From contig NZ_JQLH01000001.1 of NCBI RefSeq assembly GCF_000744105.1, positions 744,001 to 808,000 of the forward strand: 64,000 nt of DNA. The letters are read 5' to 3'. Below the pieces are notes generated by a model. It saw nothing but the letters and a program-made list of their open reading frames with translations, ran no database searches and was not told where the DNA came from. Every line of letters begins with the position of its first letter. Position 1 is the stretch's first letter. Positions 10,301 to 17,736 of this stretch are shown one piece after another. The stretch comes from Maribacter forsetii DSM 18668 (lineage in GTDB: Bacteria; Bacteroidota; Bacteroidia; Flavobacteriales; Flavobacteriaceae). The position numbers and the translations under genes were made by a program.

Positions 10301-12347
10301 TGTCATTTTCTTCTGATGAAAGTGCCATAGTAGCATTTGCTTTCATATTCAAATTTGAATCGTTGATGTTGGCAGTTATTTTGCCATTGCCGTCTTTTAG
10401 ATTACCGTCAATAGTCACTTCTTTGTAATCATATCCACTGTACTGAAATTGCGAAACTGTACCGTTGATATCGGCATTAAAATTACTTAGTTCACTTCCT
10501 GATCCTTTACCCTTTATGCTAAGTGATATTTTACCTAACTGCTCATTTTGTAACAGATGCCCCAGTTGTAAACTATCGACTGAAATAGCACCGTCAAATT
10601 TCGTGCTATTTCCAAAATCTACTAGTGCATTTACGTTAGCGGTTCCTTCAGGAATTTTGATATTCATATTAGGGTTTACCCATGTGGTTCCACCAGATAT
10701 ATTTCCTTCCGCTATTATGGTTTTAGGAATAGAAACACCTAAGTCTTTAGACGATATTATATTTTTTATTGATTCTTTAGTGCTTTTGAAGCTAATATTG
10801 TTCAAATTGTAAGTAAGTGAATCTGTCTCGGTAAGATTATTGATACTTCCTTTTGCTACAAGTTTAGTGTTCTCTCCCCATTGTAGATCCGTACTGAAAT
10901 CATCAACTTTTTTCAAAGTTCCCCTAGCTTTTAAATTGCCACTGATAGGGTATGCCGATAAGGAATCTAAATACTGATTTTGGGCTAGTTCAGGTTGTAG
11001 TTGAAGTACATCATCTAGCTCTAAATTAAGGTCTGAAATATTGACCGTCAAGGCACTTTTTTCAGGATTTTCTAATGCGCCTTTTAAGGAACTAAACTGT
11101 ACCTTAAAATCTGCTTTTACTGAACTTTCATTCATTTGAAAAACGACATCTGATAGTGATGCTTCTGTATTGGTTAAGCCTGCATTAAATGCCAATTGAT
11201 CTAACCCGATGCCACTGGGTTCTGAAAATGAAAATTTAGAAACATTCAAATTAAATTTCTCGGGTTGGTAGGTCAAATTTTTAGCTTGCAATTGAAATTG
11301 CTGAATATTGAAGGCATCAGGGTCAAAAGTATCCGCAACCTGTTTTGTGCCGTTCATTGCATAGGTGAAATTGTTTTTAGCAATATCTATAGTGTTTGCG
11401 GCGATGATAAATTCTGGCCATTCGAATGTAGCTGGATTGGATGTAGTTACTTCAGTTTCTACACCGCTTATTCTTAGGTCTATTTGTGAATCATGTAAAA
11501 CAAGGTCATCTGTCTCGTATCTATTTTTAGAAACATCTGCTAGTATATCTGTTAGTTCAATAGTACCTAATTGTAATTTGGTTTGTAAACCATCTGGCTG
11601 ACTGTCGTAGTTGATATGAACATTATTCACATTAAAATCTTCAACTTCAATATATGGTAGCGCTGTACTTGTGCTGTCTTCGGTTATGGGGAATGCATGA
11701 GATTGTACATATTTAAACTCAGAATCGCTTAACGTAAAATCATCCAAAGAAAACTCCATGGTACCTAAGTCAAATTCAGATACATCTATATCTAACTTAC
11801 CAAGCACTAAATTAACGTCGGTTCCAAGATAGGCATCTGCATAGGTCAATTTCCAATCAACGACATCTAAATTACCTAAGGTAATACTCATTGGTTCGCT
11901 GGTTGTTGCGGTAGTATCGGTTGGTGTGGTCAGTGCATCGATTAAGAATGTGAAATTAAACTCTTCAGGATTGTTTTCTCGACTTATCTTAGCAACTACT
12001 CCATTTGAAACTACGTCATCAATGGAAAGTTCATTTTTAAAAACAATGGGGTAGATAGGGATATCTGCTTGCAGTGATTTTGAGTAGAATAACGTATCAC
12101 CCTTTTTATCTTCCAGAAATATATTCTCTATTTGAATGTCTCCTGAGAAGGTAAGGTATAGATTGCCAACGGCTACTTTAGTATTCGTTTTGTCAGATAT
12201 GTAATTAGTGACTTTAGAAACAATGAAGTTCTGGGCCCAAGGAGTTCTAATGACCAACACCAAAATAAAAAATAGCAATAATACCCCGAGGATTATTTTT
12301 CCTAAGCGTTTTAAATACTTTTTGAATTTCGCATTTTTGTTGACCAT
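7353..12347 (-). CDS. tamB: TamB-like translocation/assembly module protein
   Basis: This very large protein (1664 residues from the chosen start) has one N-terminal membrane helix (about residues 18-35). It is followed by long beta-helical AsmA/TamB-type repeats and a C-terminal DUF490 (TamB) domain in roughly the last 450 residues, ending in a Lys/Glu-rich tail. The ATG at 12347 (MVNKNAKFKKY) is preferred: the frame can be extended 12 codons to a TTG at 12383, but the basic stretch directly before the helix fits the ATG. TamB spans the periplasm as a hydrophobic groove and works with TamA, encoded immediately downstream with an 11-base overlap. No frameshift is visible over five kilobases. 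Confidence 0.9.
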   Translation of the reverse strand: MVNKNAKFKKYLKRLGKIILGVLLLFFILVLVIRTPWAQNFIVSKVTNYISDKTNTKVAVGNLYLTFSGDIQIENIFLEDKKGDTLFYSKSLQADIPIYPIVFKNELSIDDVVSNGVVAKISRENNPEEFNFTFLIDALTTPTDTTATTSEPMSITLGNLDVVDWKLTYADAYLGTDVNLVLGKLDIDVSEFDLGTMEFSLDDFTLSDSEFKYVQSHAFPITEDSTSTALPYIEVEDFNVNNVHINYDSQPDGLQTKLQLGTIELTDILADVSKNRYETDDLVLHDSQIDLRISGVETEVTTSNPATFEWPEFIIAANTIDIAKNNFTYAMNGTKQVADTFDPDAFNIQQFQLQAKNLTYQPEKFNLNVSKFSFSEPSGIGLDQLAFNAGLTNTEASLSDVVFQMNESSVKADFKVQFSSLKGALENPEKSALTVNISDLNLELDDVLQLQPELAQNQYLDSLSAYPISGNLKARGTLKKVDDFSTDLQWGENTKLVAKGSINNLTETDSLTYNLNNISFKSTKESIKNIISSKDLGVSIPKTIIAEGNISGGTTWVNPNMNIKIPEGTANVNALVDFGNSTKFDGAISVDSLQLGHLLQNEQLGKISLSIKGKGSGSELSNFNADINGTVSQFQYSGYDYKEVTIDGNLKDGNGKITANINDSNLNMKANATMALSSEENDITFTTNIIGADLQELGFTKDNIKIAANINGDYQGTPSNYTINTTIDEGIAIADSEQYQVSTIALKAHIEDSITDVSVKSNFLNGQLASNASPNRITTALKKQIEQYFSTDDTTFKAEDDIDAKLALAIIPTPVLSKVFFNGVKDLDSLNIDASFNSKNRKISAEVKVPHIAYAGSSVDSLNAYIKGDSVDLKFSAGLADLIYEPIHLKQTYLEGSLKNKELLLDFTSRNDSVQVMHIGSGLSFQKDTLRLHINPEDLILNKKQWEIPEDNSIVIAEAYSDFENVVLTRNAQKMEISNKFPKMNTEHIGILFENFQLQTFLSFFNPDEALAKGKVEGDFVVLNPYTASGLVADIDIKDFHVLQNPLGTLTLDASSKSLSEYDFDLAMKDGGANLTLTGDYTAKENTAFLNLELDIQKLEASIIQGFSNEQLTDGKGYLDGSLLVKGTLAEPKYSGRINFNEFGLSLNAYKSAFAIDGQSIDIDQDDITFNSFAINDINQGTLTIDGTVTTESFSNPGFDLSVKTDQFRVLNSKKGDDELVYGIASIQADVTVKGDLELPVIDGKLRVRDVTDLTYVVPQNQLDIQERDGIVIFVNRENPDAILTKTDEETTNSFFAGMDINTILEIGNEAKFTIVLDEKTQDKLQASGDATLNLNIDPNQDIRLSGRLELNSGFYRTSLYNLVSREFQLQKGSSIVWSGDPYDAKMDVTAIYEIETSASSLMSSISYGTDSSVSGTYQQATDFLVYLNIDGQLTQPEISFALDMPESEQGNFGGAVYGRIQQLNEQESELNKQVFSLLALNRFYPTTGSDGSSGGAISIAKNNVNKVLSNELTSISSKLLGNTGFELGFDLDSFEDYESGTAESRTQLNISASKKLFNDRLIVTAGSAVDVEGSASSSETETPLIGNVTLEYLLSEEGTYRLKGFRKQEYQNIIDGQLIITGVAFIFNREFNKFSQLFSPIKKEESKKKPSKKNDKKKEEIEK

Positions 12348-12400
12348 ATAGTGAGCACTAGAGGATTGAATGCAAACATTCAATTTTCATCAATGACAAA

Positions 12401-12514
12401 CTATTGTTCAAGTTGTGCCATAAAACCTGTAGCAATTATAATTAGTAAGACTATTATGATTATTAGGTTGTAAAACCTTCTTTTCTTTTTCTTGGTTTCT
12501 TTAAGTGATGCCAT
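12401..12514 (-). CDS. Possible 37-aa single-helix membrane peptide
   Basis: A short ORF starts at ATG 12514 and ends at TAG 12401, 53 bases before tamB. The translation begins MASLKETKKKRRRFYN and continues into a run of about 16 Ile, Val, Leu and Thr residues, ending GFMAQLEQ. A basic N-terminus followed by one hydrophobic helix is what a small inner-membrane protein looks like, and the ORF has the same direction as tamBA. A TAACTTTG box, matching the flavobacterial -7 consensus, sits only a few bases upstream of the ATG; transcription from it would leave almost no leader. I do not recognise a family. It could be chance, since AT-rich DNA yields such helices. Confidence 0.4.
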   Translation of the reverse strand: MASLKETKKKKRRFYNLIIIIVLLIIIATGFMAQLEQ

Positions 12515-12640
12515 AAAAACGCAAAGTTAAGTCTACCAAAATATAAATTTAGCTTATTTGCCTCGAAGATTATCGGTATTCAACATAATCAAGCAATTTG
12601 TGCCTTTATTACCTATTTAAGTTATTGGCTAAAAACTGTT

Positions 12641-12716
12641 CATCTACACTTTTTGTTGATTCGTCTACAGTTGCTGTGGGTTAATCTACGATTGAAAAGT
12701 TGAGTGCTATCTACAC
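12641..12716 (+). repeat. Four direct TCTAC repeats, operator-like
   Basis: Four copies of a 9-base unit lie on the same strand at 12641 (catctacac), 12662 (cgtctacag), 12683 (aatctacga) and 12708 (tatctacac). Start-to-start spacing is 21, 21 and 25 bases, close to two helical turns. The last copy ends two bases before a -7 box. Direct repeats of about 9 bases spaced about 21 apart are the known binding pattern of LytTR-type response regulators. No LytTR gene is visible in the window, so the regulator is inferred only. Confidence 0.6.
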
Positions 12717-12726
12717 TATACCTTTG
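12700..12726 (+). promoter_or_regulatory. Promoter of the 42-codon small gene
   Basis: TACCTTTG at 12719-12726 fits the flavobacterial -7 consensus TAnnTTTG. A TTG lies at 12700-12702 (spacer 16) and another at 12692-12694 (spacer 24); neither spacing is ideal, which would fit a promoter that needs an activator bound to the TCTAC repeats just upstream. Confidence 0.5.
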
Positions 12727-12772
12727 GAGTGTGATTAATGATTGACTAATAATAACACTAATAGTATAGCAT

Positions 12773-12901
12773 ATGAAAACAGTAAGAAATTCAAATAGAT
12801 GTTTAGGTTATTTTGAAACTATAAGTCAAGACGAAATTTTTGAAATCTGCAATTTTAATATTACAAATTCAGAATTGATTCTAGAGGCAATGGCAGTATA
12901 A
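12773..12901 (+). CDS. Small protein of unknown function, 42 aa
   Basis: This ORF runs from ATG 12773 to TAA at 12899-12901. It starts about 45 bases after a -7 box and is followed by a hairpin terminator 35 bases after the stop, so it forms a complete small transcription unit. The peptide begins MKTVRNSNRCLGYF and ends SELILEAMAV. The N-terminus is basic (K2, R5, R9), the remainder acidic, there are two cysteines (C10 and C26), and there is no signal peptide or membrane helix. No Shine-Dalgarno is evident, which is common in this phylum. I do not recognise a family. It could be a regulatory peptide, a modified-peptide precursor, or only the coding-looking part of a small RNA. Confidence 0.45.
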   Translation: MKTVRNSNRCLGYFETISQDEIFEICNFNITNSELILEAMAV

Positions 12902-12935
12902 ATAGTTGTTCAGGTAGTTCCCCCAAACCGAAAGA

Positions 12936-12962
12936 GGCCAATAGAAATATTGGTCTTTTTCT
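12936..12962 (+). terminator. Rho-independent terminator of the small gene
   Basis: Eight-base-pair stem 12936-12943 with 12948-12955 (GGCCAATA against TATTGGTC, one G-T pair), a gaaa loop, then five T residues. It reads on the plus strand and touches the stop codon of the convergent DUF4407 gene. Confidence 0.75.
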
Positions 12963-14064
12963 ATTTTAGAGCTTTCGCTTGAGTTTTATGAAAGCTGTCT
13001 GCTTGTAGTCGAAGTAGTTCTTCTGCTTTTTTCTTTTTATAGCCGTATAATTCCTCTTCTCCCTTTAAATCTTCGTATATTTTTTGATTGATTTCACTAT
13101 CTGTTGAAGCTATAAGTTGACGTTGTGCCAGCTTTTGTTCAACCCAAGTAGAAAGTATACTTTCTTCCTCTTCTAATTTAATATCATATTCTCCTTTAGG
13201 GGCAAGTAATTTGGCTATTATAGGCGATGTTTCAATAGCCAAGAACAATAGAAATATAAAGAAAGAAGGTAACCAAGGTAATTCGTCTAAAGCGGTAATT
13301 CTTGCCATTAATCCGTCAAAACCATCTATAATAGGTTGCGAATTTTTAACTACTTCTGCATATTCCGTATCTAATGCTGCTATTTGAGATTCTATCGCCG
13401 ATACTTTTTCATTATTAGTAGTTTTAAGCGCCTGTAATTCTGCAAGTGCAGCATCATGCTTATCTCGTTTTTCAGCATAAACGGGACCTTTGCCTAGCAG
13501 TTTGGTCCCTGCAGTACCTTCGGCTTCATTTATATAAATATCGTACAGTGCATTCGTCTCTGTTTCTTTAATTGAAACTTCATTTTTTAATGCAGCTATT
13601 TCTTGATTCAATTGCGCAACCCTTGGCGTGTATTGTAACGCAAGTTGATTTTTATTGGCAAGTGTAAGTTCATTCTTTTGCTCCAACAATACCTGATTTA
13701 TTTCTTTCTCAAAAATTTTCATTTCCAAGGGTTTCGAAATTACTATGGCAATTATAACTGCGAGAATGATACGGGGAGTAGCTTGTAAAAATTCTTGACC
13801 AAAATTGTTTCTCTTTTTAATGGTAGCAACTATGAAACGGTCTAAATTGAATATTAATAATCCCCAAATAAAACCGAAGAATACTGCGGTATACACATTG
13901 TCGAAAACCGTGAATAATGCATAGCTACTAGCAATAAAAGCCATTACAGCTGTAAAAAATACGGTAGCGCCAATACCTGCATATTTGTTTTGTTCACCTT
14001 TAGAGCAGGTTTTTAAAAGATCGGCATCTGCCCCTGAGCAGAGAATAAAGAAGTCTTGTATCAT
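12961..14064 (-). CDS. DUF4407 domain membrane protein
   Basis: This 367-residue protein matches the DUF4407 family over its whole length. The N-terminal region MIQDFFILCSGADADLL is followed by two close helices (about 30-75), a third helix at about 92-108, a long periplasmic or cytoplasmic coiled-coil section (about 120-240, rich in Glu, Lys and Ala), and a fourth helix around 258-275 with ETSPI, then a charged tail. The function of DUF4407 is unknown; family members are widespread in Bacteroidota and Actinobacteria. The gene stands alone on the minus strand, converging with the small gene unit on one side and lying upstream of the blaI-M56 terminator on the other. Confidence 0.85.
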   Translation of the reverse strand: MIQDFFILCSGADADLLKTCSKGEQNKYAGIGATVFFTAVMAFIASSYALFTVFDNVYTAVFFGFIWGLLIFNLDRFIVATIKKRNNFGQEFLQATPRIILAVIIAIVISKPLEMKIFEKEINQVLLEQKNELTLANKNQLALQYTPRVAQLNQEIAALKNEVSIKETETNALYDIYINEAEGTAGTKLLGKGPVYAEKRDKHDAALAELQALKTTNNEKVSAIESQIAALDTEYAEVVKNSQPIIDGFDGLMARITALDELPWLPSFFIFLLFLAIETSPIIAKLLAPKGEYDIKLEEEESILSTWVEQKLAQRQLIASTDSEINQKIYEDLKGEEELYGYKKKKAEELLRLQADSFHKTQAKALK

Positions 14065-14157
14065 GATTAATGATTTGTTTTTTGACCATCCATACGGCTG
14101 GCAAGTTGATGATGATGTATACTGGGTGAACGTAACTATTTCACTTTTGGTACTGAA

Positions 14158-14180
14158 AAAGCCCTCGAAAAGAGGGCTTT
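14158..14180 (-). terminator. Terminator downstream of the M56 gene
   Basis: Perfect nine-base-pair stem (AAAGCCCTC with GAGGGCTTT) followed on the minus strand by TTTTTC, about 20 bases after the M56 stop codon. Confidence 0.8.
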
Positions 14181-14201
14181 AACATATGTTTGACGTTGTG
14201 G

Positions 14202-17200
14202 TTATCTTATTGTTACAGGTTCTTTGGTAATTCGTACTTCTGCTTTACCATTTTTCTCTCTAGATTCTATATTTAACTCGTCGTTTTTCTTTAGTAGGTC
14301 AATGGCTTTATCAGACGAAACCTTTTTGCCTTCATAGAAGAATGTTGCTCCTTTTTTCGCCATACTAATAGCATAATCTAATGGGGATGGTGGAGTAGGA
14401 GGTGCAACCGGACTGCTAGTTTTAGAATGAAAAGTTTGGGTGTTTGAAGGAATTCCGTTTATAGCCTTTGCATCGAGGTTTAAATGATCATATGGGTCTT
14501 GATTTTTAATTATTTCTTTTAGTTGGTTACTAGCATAGTTAGTCGTGTTCAGTGTTTTTGGTGCATCGGGTGAGCGGGGCGGTGCAGGGAAATTTAATGA
14601 TGATTCTATAAGTGTTTCTGGTTCTTTTGGAGCTGGTGGAGGTGGAATGTTACTTTTTTCTCCTTTTGCCACTTTAGGTGCCTTTGGAGCAGGTGGTGGC
14701 TCCGGGAAATCAGGGAATGGTTCTGCAGTTGTTTTTTGTTTAATAGACATTAATCCGTAGATATAAGTTAGTTGATCTACATCAGCTTTTAGGATGCGAA
14801 TGTTTCCGCCTTCGGAAATCATGGTGTTGTAACCTTTTGCCATCTTATTGTAGGTGGATATTTGCTCTTTTGTAGCACCATCTTGATTTTGCTTTGGCAA
14901 ATACTTGGGGAAGGGTTGAGCCTCCTCTTTTTGAGCTGGACTCAAATTTCTATAAAGAGACTCCAATATTTTCAAATCATTAAGTGGAATTTCTCTCGTT
15001 GCAATGGGAATAGCGTTGTATTTTTTAGCAAGGTTATTATATGTGGTAAAAGCTCTCTTGTTTAGGTTGGTATTGATATCGCCCGAAGTGGTATATATAG
15101 CAAACTGAGCACTGTCAAAGCTTTCTAATGGAGACATTGCTTTAATATTGTTTCTATTAATATAACCGTTTAATTTGTAAGCAGGTAAATTCTCTTTATC
15201 ATTAATAGCTATTATATCGTTTGTAGAATTTAGTTTAATCCATGACGTAGGGTCTACTAAATAATGTGATTCATTAACCTTTACAATACAATTAGTATTA
15301 CCATTTTTTGCATCCTCTAACTTTGAATTCAAAAACCGTTCGCTTTCAATTATAGATTTGTTTTTTAAAACAGATGCATAATCTAAGTTACCGTTCCTCG
15401 TAAAAAGTTTAGAGAACTCAGTTGTAGTTCCATTATTTTTTTGAAGACCGAAGAAGAAGGAGCTAGTAATTTCACTTTGAAGATTTCCCCAATGCTCATT
15501 CTGTAATAATGATTTATAGCCATCTTTTCTGACCGTTAGGTTAAAATTTATTTCACCTTGTGAGTCATTATTTAATTCAAACGAATAATAACCTTTAATG
15601 TCTGTTTTGGTGAGAACAGTTCCGTTATGGTCCTTAATTTCTGCATTTACTAAAGGTTCTAAAGTTTCAGAATCTAATACTAAACCTGCGAGTTTTATTA
15701 TTCTGTTTGGGTTTTTGTTTGAAGTGTTGTCACTTCTCAATTTATTAGAAGAATCATTTTCGGGTATGGCATATCTATCCGAGAATATGGTGATACTTTT
15801 TGTATTTAATTTTCTCAATTCTACTGTTATAGCATCTGTAAAATCTGAATTAATAATCTCTGTAGCATAAATTTGTGCTGATAGTTTGTTGTTTTCAATC
15901 GCTAATGGAAATTTCACCTTTATCTTTTCATTTAGTTTTGATAGAGGAACAAGTTGATTATTGAACCAAATTTCGTTTTCATTCTTTACTTCTATCCAGG
16001 CTATTTCTAACAATGGTTCATTATTGGCATCAGTTTTATGCTCATTGAATACATTGTTCTTTCTGATAAGTTTTGCTTCATCTACTGTTTTTCCATGATA
16101 CTCACTTGCTTGAAATCCGTTTTTACCAAAAATATTCGTAGTTGTTTTACTAAAATGTTCAATGTTAGAAATGCCAATAGCTGCTAGTTCTGTCTGAACT
16201 TGGTCAATTAGTCCATATTGATTTTCATCATAAAGAATATGTGCCGTTAGATAGTTTTTTATGATGTAAGGACCGAAATTTTGATTGGTTCTTAAAACTT
16301 CTGTCGAAAGGTTTTCTAATGCTACTGGCTTATTGTTGATTAGTAAATCTCCAGTTTTTGTAATTTCAATATTAATGTCTTTAATGGTGTTTTGAGCTAC
16401 CACATTTTTTTGACTAAAGCCATAAAGCAATAAAGCCAATACAGGTAGCAACAATAGGCTTCGAATTGCAATTCCTTTTTTTGATGTTTGTTTTTTCATG
16501 ATGATGAATCGTTTTTTGATTGATGAATAATTTATGGCATTTGCAATACCAACTGATTGATGGGTGTTAAAACTGTCGTTTGATAAGTACGACAGTAATG
16601 TATTTTGATAATTTAAATGATCTTCTTGACCATTTAATACAGCACTATCTGCTAAGAATTCATGGTTTAGTTTTATTGTTTTTTTGTAAACGTAAATCAA
16701 CGGATTAAACCAGAATACCACTTGCAATACCTCCAGAAAAAGAACATCCAAACTATGCCTTTGTATAGCATGGGTTTCTTCATGTAGCAGCACAGAATTA
16801 GGTATACTTTTAGTCTCAAATTTTTGTTTGTTCAGAAATATGTACTTTAAAAAAGTGTGTGGCGGCAGTTGTTCTTTTAATAGGATTCTATAGATAGTAC
16901 TATGTTTCGTTTTTGGATTGTTACGAATACGTTTCCATATTTTAAGTAGATTATACATAAAGCGAAATGCGAATCCTGCAACACCTAATCCGTAGATAGT
17001 CCATAGTATTAAATACCAATTCATGGGCGATTTTTCAATAGCCTGAACTACTGGAGGTATATTCTGGGGTTCATTTATGGATTTAATTTGAATTACTGCC
17101 GTGGTGGGTTCAATTTCAACGTATTCTGTAAAGACAATTTGAGGTATTATAAAAGAAACGATGACTGCAGTTAATAGAAAAAATCTTTTAAAATGATGCA

Positions 17201-17282
17201 TGCTTTCTTTCTCCAAAAGGAGTTTATAGAAAAGCAAAAAGATGCCCATACATGCGACGGATTTTAAAAGATAGATTACCAT
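14202..17282 (-). CDS. BlaR1-like M56 family peptidase with long C-terminal extension
   Basis: This 1026-residue membrane protein begins with BlaR1/MecR1-type helices and a zinc protease motif HEETH at about residues 167-171 (HEXXH). A further helix lies near 270-290. No penicillin-binding sensor domain follows. Instead there is a long exported region with a carboxypeptidase-like regulatory fold (about 525-600, LAGLVLDSETLEPLVNAEI), paired repeats containing YNTMISEGGNIRI-like segments, a Pro-rich linker (PEPPPAPKAPK and PPPPAPKEP), and a C-terminal end FFYEGKKVSSDKAIDLLKK. Bacteroidota M56 proteins of this kind are likely signal-transducing proteases that act on the partner repressor. The start is 2 bases after the blaI stop, so the two genes are co-transcribed. 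The inducing signal cannot be told from the sequence; beta-lactam sensing is not supported. Confidence 0.85.
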   Translation of the reverse strand: MVIYLLKSVACMGIFLLFYKLLLEKESMHHFKRFFLLTAVIVSFIIPQIVFTEYVEIEPTTAVIQIKSINEPQNIPPVVQAIEKSPMNWYLILWTIYGLGVAGFAFRFMYNLLKIWKRIRNNPKTKHSTIYRILLKEQLPPHTFLKYIFLNKQKFETKSIPNSVLLHEETHAIQRHSLDVLFLEVLQVVFWFNPLIYVYKKTIKLNHEFLADSAVLNGQEDHLNYQNTLLSYLSNDSFNTHQSVGIANAINYSSIKKRFIIMKKQTSKKGIAIRSLLLLPVLALLLYGFSQKNVVAQNTIKDINIEITKTGDLLINNKPVALENLSTEVLRTNQNFGPYIIKNYLTAHILYDENQYGLIDQVQTELAAIGISNIEHFSKTTTNIFGKNGFQASEYHGKTVDEAKLIRKNNVFNEHKTDANNEPLLEIAWIEVKNENEIWFNNQLVPLSKLNEKIKVKFPLAIENNKLSAQIYATEIINSDFTDAITVELRKLNTKSITIFSDRYAIPENDSSNKLRSDNTSNKNPNRIIKLAGLVLDSETLEPLVNAEIKDHNGTVLTKTDIKGYYSFELNNDSQGEINFNLTVRKDGYKSLLQNEHWGNLQSEITSSFFFGLQKNNGTTTEFSKLFTRNGNLDYASVLKNKSIIESERFLNSKLEDAKNGNTNCIVKVNESHYLVDPTSWIKLNSTNDIIAINDKENLPAYKLNGYINRNNIKAMSPLESFDSAQFAIYTTSGDINTNLNKRAFTTYNNLAKKYNAIPIATREIPLNDLKILESLYRNLSPAQKEEAQPFPKYLPKQNQDGATKEQISTYNKMAKGYNTMISEGGNIRILKADVDQLTYIYGLMSIKQKTTAEPFPDFPEPPPAPKAPKVAKGEKSNIPPPPAPKEPETLIESSLNFPAPPRSPDAPKTLNTTNYASNQLKEIIKNQDPYDHLNLDAKAINGIPSNTQTFHSKTSSPVAPPTPPSPLDYAISMAKKGATFFYEGKKVSSDKAIDLLKKNDELNIESREKNGKAEVRITKEPVTIR

Positions 17283-17284
17283 GA

Positions 17285-17650
17285 TTACTTCTTTTCTATT
17301 TCAACATCTATTAATTTTTTCAATTCTTCTAACTCAGCTTTACTTAAATTGGTTTCTTGAGTAAAAAATGATGCAAACTGACTAGCACTATCATTGAAAA
17401 AGTTTTTAATGAGTCCGTTAACGTGTTTAGAGAAGTAATCTTTCTTTTTTACCAGCGGATAGTATTCTCTACTTCTACCAAAGCTTTTATAGTCAATAAA
17501 CTTCTTGTCTGTCATTCTTTTCAATAAAGTGGCAACAGTTGTTGTAGCGGGTTTTGGCTCTGGATAAGCATCGAGCAAATCTTTCATGAAAGCCTTATTG
17601 TGCTTCCATAGAATATTCATTAATTCTTCTTCCGATTTGGATAACTGCAT
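17285..17650 (-). CDS. BlaI/MecI/CopY family transcriptional repressor
   Basis: This 121-residue winged-helix repressor matches the BlaI/MecI family in length and content. The N-terminal MQLSKSEEELMNILWKHN and the recognition region ATTTVATLLKRMTDKKFIDY are typical. Family members bind TACA/TGTA dyads as dimers and are inactivated by proteolysis triggered by an M56 partner. The M56 gene follows 2 bases downstream. Upstream, three imperfect dyads of the right type overlie the promoter, so autoregulation is very likely. The target genes beyond its own operon are not known. Confidence 0.9.
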   Translation of the reverse strand: MQLSKSEEELMNILWKHNKAFMKDLLDAYPEPKPATTTVATLLKRMTDKKFIDYKSFGRSREYYPLVKKKDYFSKHVNGLIKNFFNDSASQFASFFTQETNLSKAELEELKKLIDVEIEKK

Positions 17651-17651
17651 T

Positions 17652-17716
17652 TTCTATAAGTTTAGAGCATGTTCTACAAACATAGAACATATATTTTGAT
17701 TCTACAAATGTAGAGT
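17652..17716 (-). promoter_or_regulatory. BlaI-type operators overlapping the blaI promoter
   Basis: Three related dyads lie upstream of blaI: ttctataagtttagag at 17652, ttctacaaacatagaa at 17672 and ttctacaaatgtagag at 17700. On the minus strand a -7 box TATGTTTG (17677-17684) sits inside the middle dyad. A -33 TTG (17705-17707), spaced 20 bases, sits inside the outer one. A repressor bound here would cover both promoter elements. The third dyad, just before the ATG, is the weakest match. Confidence 0.7.
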
Positions 17717-17736
17717 TGAGGTTTGGTTAAGGAGTG

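Noticed and set aside
12347..12383. TTG start extending tamB by 12 codons
   Set aside because: The added residues contain no conserved feature, and the ATG at 12347 directly precedes the basic segment and the helix.
13985..14182. Plus-strand frame of 65 codons at the start of the DUF4407 gene
   Set aside because: It overlaps the DUF4407 start and ends within the terminator hairpin; no supporting motif.
14545..14760. Gly/Ala-rich plus-strand frame of 71 codons
   Set aside because: It is the antisense of the Pro-rich linker of the M56 protein, which explains its composition.
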